NCBI RefSeq assembly: GCF_018623035.1
Contig: NZ_CP076023.1
Location: 2,666,001-2,730,000 of the forward strand
Direction: 5' to 3'
From: Cellulomonas dongxiuzhuiae
Lineage (GTDB): Bacteria; Actinomycetota; Actinomycetes; Actinomycetales; Cellulomonadaceae
Length of the DNA: 64,000 nt
Part shown: piece after piece, positions 39,245 to 47,156 of the stretch
How the letters are laid out: each line of letters opens with the position of its first letter
Position numbering within the stretch: position 1 is the stretch's first letter
Program-made: the position numbers and the translations under genes
The notes under the pieces: model-generated
The model's database searches: none
Seen by the model: the letters and a program-made list of their open reading frames with translations, nothing else
Told to the model about the DNA's origin: nothing

Positions 39245-42087
39245 TGAACGCGACCGGCTGGATGCGGCCCGCCGGGGTGGGGCGCGGGTTCGCCGACGCG
39301 CCCGAGGCGCTGCACGCTTATCTGCGCGCCGCGGCGATGCTCTCGAACTTCGACCCCATGGAGTTGCGGCCCCTCGACGGCGCCGACGACCCGAAGGCGC
39401 TCGAGCAGCTCCTCGAGCTCAGCGAGCCCGTGTTCTCCCGGCGGATCCCGCCCGGACGCTGGCAGCTGCCCGACTCGCTGCGCCGGTCGGTGCTGCGCTC
39501 GATGCGCGGCACGCCGGACCTGCACCGCGCCGTCGCCGCGACCACGGCGACCGACACCCCGGAGCAGGGGGCGCTGCGCCGCTACGTCGAGGGCGCCGCC
39601 GCGCCGATCGAGGGCCAGTCGGTCGAAGAGCTGCGCGCCAGCGCCCAGGCCGTCGCCTGGCTCGACGGGGTCGTCGACGGGCTGCCGTCGCTCGAGGACA
39701 TCGGGGCGCGCCTCGCCCTGCTGGAGCTGCTGGCGCCGCTGCGCCGGCTCGTGGGCGACCACTTCGCGGGGCGCGAGGAGGTGCTCGACCGGCTCGCTGA
39801 CCACGTCGCCGTCCTGCCCCCCGGCAGCCGGCTGCACTCGGTGCGGCGGCGCGTGCGTGAGGTGCTGTCGCTGCGCGACCACCCGCCGCTGTGCCTGTGG
39901 GGGCCGGGCGGCGTCGGCAAGTCGACCGTCCTCGCGAAGTTCGTGCTCGACCACGTGGACCTCGCCGACGACCAGGTGGCGTTCGTCTACGTCGACCTCG
40001 ACCGCGCCGGGCTCACGGTGTACGAGCCGCTCACGTTGCTGCACGACGGCCTGCGCCAGCTCGCGTTGCAGTTCCCGTCGATCCGCGACGAGGCGGAGGA
40101 GCTCCGGCAGGAGTGGGCAGAGGAGATGGAGGCGCCCGACGTCAGCACCTACAGCACCGCGGTGCTCGGCGCGCACCACCCGCAGGGGCCGCGCGCCACG
40201 GGCGTCGACCGCGGCCGGTTCTACGCCCAGTTCGCCCGGCTGGTCGCGGCGGCGGCGCCCGACCGCCCGCTGCTGTTCGTCGTCGACACCTTCGAGATGG
40301 CGCAGCGCCGCGGCGCGGACGTCGTGGCCGACGTGTGGGCGTTCCTCGACGGCCTGCAGGCGCACGTCCCGACGCTTCGGGTGGTCGTCGCGGGGCGCAA
40401 GGGCCTGCGCGAGGACGGGCTGCGCAGCAGCGATCTCGCGCTCACCGAGTTCGACCCCGCGTCGGCGCGCGCCTACCTCAGCCGAGCCCTCGGCGGCGCG
40501 CTCGCGCCGGATGACCCGGTGCTGCGCCGCGTCGTGACGATCGTGGGCCGCAACCCGCTGAGCCTCGGCCTCGCCGCGCAGCTGCTCCAGCTCGAGGGGG
40601 TCGACGCGCTGCGGGCCGGCGAGCCGCACCTTGTGTTCCTCCGGCTGCACGAGGGCCAACTCCAGGGCGTCCTCTACCGCCGCATCCTCGACCACATCGA
40701 GGACCCGGTCGTGAAGAAGCTGGCCTACCCGGGGCTCGAGGTCCGCAGGATCACGCCCGGGATCGTGCGGCACGTGCTCGCCGGCCCGTGCGGGCTCGAC
40801 GTGCCCGACGACGACGCCGCGCGCGAGCTCGTCGCGGCGGCCGCGCGCGAGGTCACACTGCTCGACCGCGCCGACGACGGCTCGCTGGTCCACCGCCCCG
40901 ACGTGCGCCGACAGATGCTCGCGACGCTGCGCCAGGGTGACCCGGCGCGGGTGCGCGCGATCGACGAGGCCGCCGTCGCCTACTACGCGCAGGCCGACGA
41001 CCTCACCTCGCGCGCCGAGGAGATCTACCACCGGCTCGTCCTCGACCAGCCTCGCGAGGTGCTCGACGCCCGGTGGCTCGGCGGCATCGAGCACCACCTG
41101 TGGGGCGCGCTCGAGGAGCTGTCGCCGAACGGCGCCGTCTACCTCGCGTCGCGGCTCGGCACCGCGCTGTCCCCAGAGCTCACGAGCCAGGCGGAGCAGA
41201 GCGTCTGGGAGCGGCACGCGCAGGCCCACGCCGCCCGGCTGCTCGAGCGGGAGGATCCGGCCGGGGCGCTCGCGGTGCTCCGCGAGCGCACGAAGCGACT
41301 GCACGGCAGCCCGCTGCTCGCGCTCGAGGCGCGAGCGCTCGAGGACCTCGGCCGGTTCGGGGAGGCCAGCCACACGCTGCGGCGCGCGGGCGCCGAGGCC
41401 AGCGACCTCGGGCACACGCGTGACGTCTTCCGCGCCCTCTACGGTCAGGCGCTGCTCGCGCACCGGCTCGGTGACCGAGCCGGGGCGCTCGCGCGGCTCG
41501 AGGAGTGCCGCGTCGTGGCCGCGCGCGTGGACGAGCCCATCGACAACCTCCGCCTCGCCACGCTCGACCTGCTCGTGCACGAGGCGGCCGGTGACGTCCG
41601 GGAGATGGACCGGGTGCACCTCGCCGCGGTCCTGGCCGACACTCCCCGCGCCGAGCTGCGCCGCGACCGCAGCCTGCTCGCGGAGGTCGCGGCCGCGGTC
41701 GGCGGCATGGACTCGCAGATCATCGGCGAGGCGCTGCGGGCCGTCGGGCTCCAGTCGCTGCTCGCGGTGGAGCGGCGACGGCTGGCGCAGGTGCTCGCGC
41801 GGTGGGACGCGCGGCTCGACGGCCGGCTGGCCGACGCCGCACACCTGCCGCCGCCCGAGTCGCCGTCGGAGCCGGCCGAGGACCCGGGAGCCTGGGAGCT
41901 GTGGCTCGAGGCGTCGACGCTGCCCACGGTCGCCGGCTGGATCGCGTCCGCGCTGTCGTCCTACCCGGGCGGGGAGGCCGTCAGCGCGGAGGTCTCGAGG
42001 CTCTACCGCGCCTGGCTCGACGAGGGGGCGCAGCCGTCGGCGCCGCCCCCGCAGGACAAGGCGTCCAAGTGGCGCGCGAAGCGGTGA
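39241..42087 (+). CDS. Large STAND-type NTPase with helical-repeat (TPR-like) C-terminus
   Basis: A 948-residue protein built as N-terminal helical region (about 1-170), NTPase module (about 185-480) and a helical-repeat tail (about 560-880). Walker A is LWGPGGVGKSTVL (K227); Walker B is LLFVVDTFEM (D349); a winged-helix-like segment comes near residues 495-600 (PGIVRHVLAG, VHRPDVRRQM). The tail has alternating Ala/Leu/Arg-rich helix pairs such as EREDPAGALAVLRERT and DRAGALARLEECRVV, as in TPR superhelices. STAND proteins are switch-like sensors that oligomerise on ligand binding. GTG (39241) and ATG (39244) both overlap the preceding stop. Last gene of the operon; likely senses a phage or stress trigger. 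Confidence 0.87.
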   Translation: MMNATGWMRPAGVGRGFADAPEALHAYLRAAAMLSNFDPMELRPLDGADDPKALEQLLELSEPVFSRRIPPGRWQLPDSLRRSVLRSMRGTPDLHRAVAATTATDTPEQGALRRYVEGAAAPIEGQSVEELRASAQAVAWLDGVVDGLPSLEDIGARLALLELLAPLRRLVGDHFAGREEVLDRLADHVAVLPPGSRLHSVRRRVREVLSLRDHPPLCLWGPGGVGKSTVLAKFVLDHVDLADDQVAFVYVDLDRAGLTVYEPLTLLHDGLRQLALQFPSIRDEAEELRQEWAEEMEAPDVSTYSTAVLGAHHPQGPRATGVDRGRFYAQFARLVAAAAPDRPLLFVVDTFEMAQRRGADVVADVWAFLDGLQAHVPTLRVVVAGRKGLREDGLRSSDLALTEFDPASARAYLSRALGGALAPDDPVLRRVVTIVGRNPLSLGLAAQLLQLEGVDALRAGEPHLVFLRLHEGQLQGVLYRRILDHIEDPVVKKLAYPGLEVRRITPGIVRHVLAGPCGLDVPDDDAARELVAAAAREVTLLDRADDGSLVHRPDVRRQMLATLRQGDPARVRAIDEAAVAYYAQADDLTSRAEEIYHRLVLDQPREVLDARWLGGIEHHLWGALEELSPNGAVYLASRLGTALSPELTSQAEQSVWERHAQAHAARLLEREDPAGALAVLRERTKRLHGSPLLALEARALEDLGRFGEASHTLRRAGAEASDLGHTRDVFRALYGQALLAHRLGDRAGALARLEECRVVAARVDEPIDNLRLATLDLLVHEAAGDVREMDRVHLAAVLADTPRAELRRDRSLLAEVAAAVGGMDSQIIGEALRAVGLQSLLAVERRRLAQVLARWDARLDGRLADAAHLPPPESPSEPAEDPGAWELWLEASTLPTVAGWIASALSSYPGGEAVSAEVSRLYRAWLDEGAQPSAPPPQDKASKWRAKR

Positions 42088-42156
42088 GCCGCGGCGCCGC
42101 GACAGGCCCGGACGGTCCGCGCCGCACGGCCGGCCGGCGGGTGCCGGGTGTCGGGC

Positions 42157-42333
42157 TCAGGCGTCTGGCGCCGAGGCGGCCGCGGCGGCACGGGCGGCCG
42201 CCGGCAGCGCGTCGAGCACGCGGTTCACCGCGTCGTCGTCGTGCGCGGCGGAGACGAACCAGGCCTCGAACGCCGACGGCGGCGCCGAGACCCCGGCGTC
42301 GAGCAGCGCGTGGAAGAACGCACTGCTCGGGCG
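42157..42333 (-). pseudogene. hemL: hemL 3' fragment (glutamate-1-semialdehyde aminomutase C-terminus)
   Basis: The last 58 codons of a hemL-like gene, ending at a normal TGA (42157). Recognisable segments are [20 protein letters not shown], then [19 protein letters not shown] and PAAARAA, which is the C-terminal end of GsaM/HemL. Reading further upstream (above about 42333) the frame turns into Arg/Pro/Gly-rich non-homologous sequence, so the remaining ~380 codons are missing. HemL is needed for tetrapyrrole synthesis, and a full copy must exist elsewhere if the organism makes heme. The truncation point marks the left edge of the 42.33-44.06 kb block. Confidence 0.8.
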
Positions 42334-42439
42334 ACGGGGTCCACGCTCTGGCCTGCCGCCCGGTGCGCACGGGTCGCGAGGTCGGCAAGCTCTTAAGCTG
42401 CGGCGTTCTCGCCGCGCTCGGCCACAACACACGGACGGC

Positions 42440-43525
42440 CTGACGCTGCGCACCGGCGTCGAGATCGAGCTGCGCGCACCTGCGGGCTCCGACCGGCAGG
42501 CGCTGGCCGACGTCCTCGCCGCCCGGAGCGGCGGCGCCGTGCGGCGGTCCTTCCACACCGACAGCGAGCCGTCGGCCGTGCCGGGCGTCGGTGTCTTCCG
42601 GCACCTGTCCCCCGCCTTCGACGTCGTCGACGGGCGCGGGCGGCCGCTCGCCCGCCTCGTCGACGACGTCACCATCGAGGCGGACCTCGTCCCGGTGCCC
42701 GGCAGGCGCGACCTGCCCGGGCACCGGGGCTGGTACCGGGTGCTGTGCGACGACCCGCGTCTCCTGCGTCTCGTCGAGCGGCACGTGGACCCGCAGGCGT
42801 CGCTCGCCGACGTGCTGCGGCCCGTGGCCGACCTGTTCGGTACCACGCTCGACGTGTTCCCCGGCGCCGCGCGCGTCAACGACGCGACCGGCGCGAGCAT
42901 CGCGGTGGCGATGGCCCTGCCACCGGGCCGCGAGCGCCCCTGCGAGATCGTGACGCCCCCGCTCGAGCGGGCGCACGCCCGCACGCTGGAGAACCTGCTG
43001 GCACCGGCGCGCGACCTCGGGTTCACGGTGCCCCACGAGGCGGCGGTGCACGTGCACGTCGACGGGGTGCCGTTCCGCCGGCCGGAGTCGTTCGCCAACC
43101 TCGTGCGCCTCTTCGCGCACTGGCGCGAGCCCCTGTGGGAGGCCCTGGGCACCAACCCCGCCTGCCGCCGGCTCGCGCCCCTCCCGGACGCGCTCGTCGA
43201 CCTCGTCGAGCAGGACCGTCCGGCGACGCCCGACGCCTGGGCGCAGCTGCAGCGCGACGCGCGCGCCGTCGGCCTGACCAAGTACGCCGACGTGAACCTC
43301 ACGCAGCTGGTGGCCGCACGGCCCGTGCGCGACACCGTGGAGGTGCGCGTCCTGCCCTGTTCGATCGACGGGCACGACGTGGTCCGCCGTGCCCGGCTCG
43401 TCGAGCGTCTGCTGCTGTGCTGCCTCGACGCGCGTCCCGTCCCACGGCCGGACGCGGACGCCGCGCACGACGCCGCCGGGGCGCTCGACGCCCTCGCGGG
43501 CGGGCACCCGGCGGTGGCGCGATGA
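42440..43525 (+). CDS. Putative amidoligase, 5' end apparently missing
   Basis: Member of the amidoligase family (ATP-grasp-related carboxylate-amine ligases, linked to peptide or murein modification). About 361 residues remain. The opening strand [17 protein letters not shown] contains the conserved Glu pair; [20 protein letters not shown], then [16 protein letters not shown] with the catalytic block, [20 protein letters not shown], and [10 protein letters not shown] follow. No ATG, GTG or TTG start is in frame for at least 130 bases upstream, and upstream is antisense to the hemL fragment, so the true 5' end is probably lost. The start given (CTG) marks only where similarity begins. Its last four bases overlap the sigma-factor start (ATGA). 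Confidence 0.72.
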   Translation: MTLRTGVEIELRAPAGSDRQALADVLAARSGGAVRRSFHTDSEPSAVPGVGVFRHLSPAFDVVDGRGRPLARLVDDVTIEADLVPVPGRRDLPGHRGWYRVLCDDPRLLRLVERHVDPQASLADVLRPVADLFGTTLDVFPGAARVNDATGASIAVAMALPPGRERPCEIVTPPLERAHARTLENLLAPARDLGFTVPHEAAVHVHVDGVPFRRPESFANLVRLFAHWREPLWEALGTNPACRRLAPLPDALVDLVEQDRPATPDAWAQLQRDARAVGLTKYADVNLTQLVAARPVRDTVEVRVLPCSIDGHDVVRRARLVERLLLCCLDARPVPRPDADAAHDAAGALDALAGGHPAVAR

Positions 43526-44058
43526 GCGTGTGGACCACCACGTCCCCCGACAGCGCCGCGATCCCGGCGGTCCGGCCGCTGCGCGCGCCGACGGGCGCGA
43601 CGTCCGCCGGCACCAGCTCGCCCGGGCACCACCTCGACGAGGTCGTGCGCGCCCACCTGCCCGGGCTGCTGCGGTACGCCACCGTGCTGACGGGTGACGG
43701 GCACACGGCCGCGGACCTCGTGCAGGAGGTCCTGCTGCGCGCCCACGTGCGCTGGACGCGCATCGGCCTCCTGGAGCGCCCCGACCTGTACCTGCGTCGC
43801 ATGGTCACCAACGAGCACCTGTCGTGGCGGCGACGGTGGCACGTGCGCACGGTGCACCCGTCGAGCGACGACGTGCTGGCCGCACACGCCGACCCGGCAC
43901 GCGACCACGCCCACCGCGTGGTCGAGGACGACGCGATGTGGCGTCGCCTGTCCGAGCTGCCCCCGCGGCAGCGCACCGTCCTCGTCCTGCGGTACTACGG
44001 GGGCCTCGCCGACCCGGAGATCGCCCAGGTCCTCGGGACGTCCGCCGCGACCGTACGA
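43522..44058 (+). pseudogene. SigE-type ECF sigma factor, truncated in region 4
   Basis: An ECF sigma factor coupled to the amidoligase by an ATGA overlap. Region 2 is clear: [34 protein letters not shown], and [17 protein letters not shown]. Region 4 has [20 protein letters not shown] and then [14 protein letters not shown]. After that the frame runs into unrelated sequence; the expected recognition helix (a short Ser-His-Ala-Ser-Arg-type segment) is missing, and the reading frame continues in Gly/Arg-rich nonsense to about 44631. The following 390 bases code for a secreted-type repeat in the +1 frame. Likely nonfunctional as it stands, unless a sequencing indel is responsible. Confidence 0.78.
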
Positions 44059-44449
44059 GGCGTTGTGGGGTGCGGGCTACGAGATGGAGGACGTCACGGC
44101 GCTCGAGGAGCTGTGGGGCACGGACACGACGGAGACGAAGGCGCGGGCCGGGCAGCTGCTGCTCGACGGGCGCAAGCCGCCCGTCGCGCCCGGCACCGTC
44201 GCGCCGGGCACCGTCGCGCGCAGCACCGGCGCACCCGGCACCGAGGCTCCCGGCGCCGGGGCGACGGCCGTCACCGGCGCCCGGCTGGAGGCGCTGTGGG
44301 CGGCGGGCTACGTGTGGGAGGACGCGCTCGCACTGGCCGACCTGTGGGACGTCGACGTGAGCGAGGCGAAGGCGCGCGCGGCGGTCGCGGTCGCCCAGGG
44401 CCAGGCGCTGCCCCTGCCGCCGTCCGGTCCGCCCGGGGGCGACGGCTGA
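44051..44449 (+). pseudogene. 5'-truncated gene with two more copies of the aromatic repeat
   Basis: About 132 codons in the +1 frame relative to the sigma gene, ending at TGA 44447-44449. Two repeats match those of the protein at 35015: [18 protein letters not shown] with ETKARAGQLLLDGR, and LWAAGYVWEDALALADLW with EAKARAAVAVAQGQALP. A Thr/Pro/Val-rich linker of near-identical short units (APGT) lies between. No signal peptide or start codon precedes the first repeat; a secreted precursor's 5' end has been lost at the junction. The 18-base string AAGGCGCGGGCCGGGCAG is identical in this copy and repeat 2 of the 35015 gene. Confidence 0.72.
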
Positions 44450-44455
44450 GCAGGG

Positions 44456-44989
44456 TCAGGCCGGTTCGTCGGCCATCCGCGCGAGCGTCGTCACGGTGCG
44501 CCAGTTGCGTGACGTGCCGGCGGGACCGGGGCGACGCGCGAGGCGTGCCGCCAGCGGGCTGCGCCCGATGCCGTGCGGCAGGTACAGGTACACCTCACGC
44601 CCGGCGACGGCGAGGTCCTCGGGCGGGGTGACCTCGACGTCGGGGTCCCGGGCGGGTGCCGTGCCGGGCAGGAAGACGACGTGGTGGTGCGTCGGGTCGT
44701 CGTCGCGGTCGAGGAACGGGTTCGCGGCGAGGACGGCGTGCAGCTCGTCCCGGGTGCGGACCACGACGTCGGGGGCCACCGGGAACGCGGCCGCGCACGC
44801 CGCGCGCAGCGTCGCGGCGACGGCCTCCGTGTCCGTGCCGTCCGCCGTCAGCACGACGTTGCCGCTGTTGACGTACGTGCGGACCGCGCCGTAGCCGGCG
44901 TCGACGACGACGCGCCGCAGGTCGGCCATCGGCACCCGCGTGGTGCCCCCGACGTTCACGCCGCGCAGCAGCGCCACCATCACGGTCAT
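44456..44989 (-). CDS. DUF1697-family protein
   Basis: A 177-residue protein of the widespread DUF1697 family, unknown function. Family features: VALLRGVNVGGTTRVPMADL at the N-terminus (RGINVGG block), GAVRTYVNSGNVVLTADG, then VVRTRDELHAVLAANPF and the C-terminal ending TSRNWRTVTTLARMA, which is diagnostic. ATG at 44989 with GAGGACC upstream. It converges on the repeat-fragment with six bases between stops. Its upstream neighbour is ogt on the same strand. Confidence 0.9.
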   Translation of the reverse strand: MTVMVALLRGVNVGGTTRVPMADLRRVVVDAGYGAVRTYVNSGNVVLTADGTDTEAVAATLRAACAAAFPVAPDVVVRTRDELHAVLAANPFLDRDDDPTHHHVVFLPGTAPARDPDVEVTPPEDLAVAGREVYLYLPHGIGRSPLAARLARRPGPAGTSRNWRTVTTLARMADEPA

Positions 44990-45009
44990 CGTGGTCCTCC
45001 CCTCGACGC

Positions 45010-45528
45010 TCAGAACAGCGTGCCCGCGCCCGACGCGACGCGTGCCTCCAGCGCCAGGAGCTCGCGCTTGCGCTCGACGCCTCCCGAGAAGCCGGTGAGG
45101 GTGCCGTCCGCGCCGATCACGCGGTGGCACGGCACGACGATCGGCAGGCGGTTGGCGCCGTTCGCGGCGCCGACGGCACGGGCCGACGTCCGCGGGTCCA
45201 GCCCGAGCGCGGTCGCGAGCGCACCGTACGTCGTCGTGGTGCCGTAGGGGACGGCACGCAGGCCCTCCCACACGCGCTGCTGGAACGGGCTGCCGCGGTA
45301 GCGCAGCGGCAGGTCGAAGCCGCGCAGCTCGCCGGCCAGGTACGCCGTGAGCTGCTGCACCGCGGCCGCCAGCACCGGGTCGTCCGCCGGCGCGGCGGGC
45401 TCGCCGAGACCGTCGGTCGCCGCGGAGCCGTCGAGGTGCGGGAACCGGACGTCCGTCACGGCGCCGTCGGCCACGGCGACGGTCACGGGCCCGAACGGGG
45501 CGCGCACCACCGCGTACGTCGTCGTCAC
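45010..45528 (-). CDS. ogt: Methylated-DNA-protein-cysteine methyltransferase
   Basis: Suicidal repair protein that removes alkyl groups from O6 of guanine. The 172-residue product has the HTH wing SPFQQRVWEGLRAVPYGTTT and the active site VVPCHRVIGADGTLTGF with catalytic cysteine in PCHR; an early VVRAPFGPVTVAV strand is also typical. Both GTG at 45528 and GTG at 45543 are possible; the former is nearer the start of similarity and has AGGATGG upstream. An AlkA-type glycosylase gene lies 4 kb away, and the two may belong to one alkylation-repair set, though they are not linked in transcription. Confidence 0.92.
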   Translation of the reverse strand: MTTTYAVVRAPFGPVTVAVADGAVTDVRFPHLDGSAATDGLGEPAAPADDPVLAAAVQQLTAYLAGELRGFDLPLRYRGSPFQQRVWEGLRAVPYGTTTTYGALATALGLDPRTSARAVGAANGANRLPIVVPCHRVIGADGTLTGFSGGVERKRELLALEARVASGAGTLF

Positions 45529-45576
45529 GCGGCCATCCTGCACCGGACCACCGACACGCGACAGGGGCTGGCGGCG

Positions 45577-46233
45577 CTACAGCGAGTGGAGCGCCGCGAA
45601 GCCGGTGCACGCGAGCGCGGTGGTGGGCACCAGCCACCGGGCGATCGCGCCGTGCTGCCGCCCGTGCCGCCCCAGCAGGACGAACGTGACGGCACCCGCC
45701 CCGACGAACGCGACCGCGTGCCCGGTGTACCGCAGCACGACCGCGTACGTCACGACCGCCTCGGCGAGCCACGCGGCCACGAGGACCGCCCCGCCGAGCC
45801 CGCGCTCGCGCGCCGCCCACCGCGACGGTGCCGGCGCGTCGCCCGACCGCCACCACGACCAGCCCGCCGCCCCGGCCGCCAGACCACCGGGGAGTGCGCA
45901 CGCGAGCCACATCAGCACCCACCCGGTGCCGACCGGGAACCCGCGCAGGTGCGCCGTCGCGTAGTAGCCCATCACCTGCGCCGCGCACGCCACGACCCCC
46001 ACCACGAGTGCCCACCGACGCCGCCGTGGGGTCGCGCCGACCACGAACGGCACCACGAGCCACGGCGCCACCGCGTTCGCGAAGCCCGCGAACGGGAACG
46101 GGAGGAGCCCTTGCGCGAACGACGTGATCACGCCGGACACCGTGCCGCCCGCGACCGCGAGCGCCAGGGCGCCGGCCGGACCGTACCCGCGCAGCGCGGT
46201 GGACCGCAGGGGCAGGGTGCCGGTGCTCGCCAT
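45577..46233 (-). CDS. DUF6518-like integral membrane protein
   Basis: A 218-residue membrane protein with six or seven predicted helices. The segment VSGVITSFAQGLLPFPFAGF then NAVAPWLVVPFVVGA fits an actinobacterial DUF6518-type family; GYYATAHLRGFPVGTGWVLM is a second conserved block. Function unknown. ATG at 46233. The 40-base palindrome at 46289-46328 lies between it and the ABC-2 genes on the same strand, so it is probably transcribed separately from them. Confidence 0.75.
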   Translation of the reverse strand: MASTGTLPLRSTALRGYGPAGALALAVAGGTVSGVITSFAQGLLPFPFAGFANAVAPWLVVPFVVGATPRRRRWALVVGVVACAAQVMGYYATAHLRGFPVGTGWVLMWLACALPGGLAAGAAGWSWWRSGDAPAPSRWAARERGLGGAVLVAAWLAEAVVTYAVVLRYTGHAVAFVGAGAVTFVLLGRHGRQHGAIARWLVPTTALACTGFAALHSL

Positions 46234-46288
46234 GCCCGCAGTCTCGCGACCGGACGCGCACGTAGGCATCGGCCTGCGGTCGCGCGCG

Positions 46289-46328
46289 TGCGCGTGCCCG
46301 TCCACCCGCGGGTGGACGGGCACGCGCA
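46289..46328. terminator. 40-base perfect palindrome
   Basis: Perfect dyad without a loop, 20-base arms meeting between 46308 and 46309, core CCCGCGGG. Minus-strand transcription of the ABC-2 genes reaches it nine bases after their stop, where it should act as a terminator. As double-stranded DNA it could also extrude as a cruciform, and it has no free loop, which is unusual for a plain terminator. Confidence 0.65.
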
Positions 46329-46337
46329 GGGATGCCG

Positions 46338-47156
46338 TCAGTCCGTCGACGCGAGGATCGCGCGCACCCCCACCACGAGCCCGGCGACGGCCGTCAGGCC
46401 CGCGGCGAGGAAGCCCCACGCCACGGCCGACGCCGCCAGGTCCCCCGCGAAGAGCGCACGCTCGGCGTCGACGACCCACCGCAGCGGGTTCACGTTCGAC
46501 GCGACCTGCATCCACCGCGGGCCGGTCTCGAGGGGCAGCAGCAGGCCCGAGAGGATCATGAGCGGGAACAGGAACGTCTGCTGGACGGCCCAGAACACCC
46601 ACTGCTGCGAGCGGACCGCGAGCGCGAGCGCGTAGCTGAACGCCCCGAGGCCGACGCCGAGCACCGCGAGCAGCACGAGGCCCAGCACGACGCCGACCGG
46701 GTCGGGCCGCAGCCCGAACGGCAGCATGACGAGCACGACCAGGAGCGCCTGGGCCACGAGGGGCACGACCTCCTTGAGCGCCCGCCCGACGATCTGGGAC
46801 GAGCGCGACAGCGGCGTGACGAGCATGCGCTCGTGGGATCCCGCGATCATCTCGTCCTGCAGGTTGGAGCCGGTGGTGGACGTGCCGAACAGGGTCGTCA
46901 TCACCAGGACCGAGGGCACGAACCACAGCCACACGTCGGGCGCCGGCAGCCCGGCGCCCACGCTGCCGACGAGCAGCGGCCCGAACAGGGCCAGGAACAC
47001 CAGGGGCTGCACCAGCCCGAAGACGAGGGAGAACGGCTCGCGGACGACCGGGCGCAGCTCGCGCGCGAGCACGAGCCACACGTCGGACCACCAGGAGCGG
47101 CGCCTCTCGCGCGTCAGCGGTGCGGCCGTGCCGGTGTCGAGCGTGGTGGTGGTCAT
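46338..47156 (-). CDS. ABC-2 type exporter permease (DrrB-like)
   Basis: Membrane subunit of a daunorubicin-resistance-type ABC exporter, 272 residues with six predicted helices. Characteristic parts are REPFSLVFGLVQPLVFLALF, then IAGSHERMLVTPLSRSSQIV in the family's cytoplasmic loop, and FPLMILSGLLLPLETGPRWM with SNVNPLRWVVDAERALF late. The start codon overlaps the end of the ATPase gene by four bases. The 9-base gap to the palindrome suggests that this gene ends the operon. Confidence 0.92.
   Translation of the reverse strand: MTTTTLDTGTAAPLTRERRRSWWSDVWLVLARELRPVVREPFSLVFGLVQPLVFLALFGPLLVGSVGAGLPAPDVWLWFVPSVLVMTTLFGTSTTGSNLQDEMIAGSHERMLVTPLSRSSQIVGRALKEVVPLVAQALLVVLVMLPFGLRPDPVGVVLGLVLLAVLGVGLGAFSYALALAVRSQQWVFWAVQQTFLFPLMILSGLLLPLETGPRWMQVASNVNPLRWVVDAERALFAGDLAASAVAWGFLAAGLTAVAGLVVGVRAILASTD

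Noticed and set aside
43522-44449. Programmed frameshift that would fuse the sigma factor to the aromatic repeats
   Set aside because: No slippery heptamer or downstream pseudoknot is seen, and the sigma recognition helix would still be missing; a deletion or assembly join explains it better.
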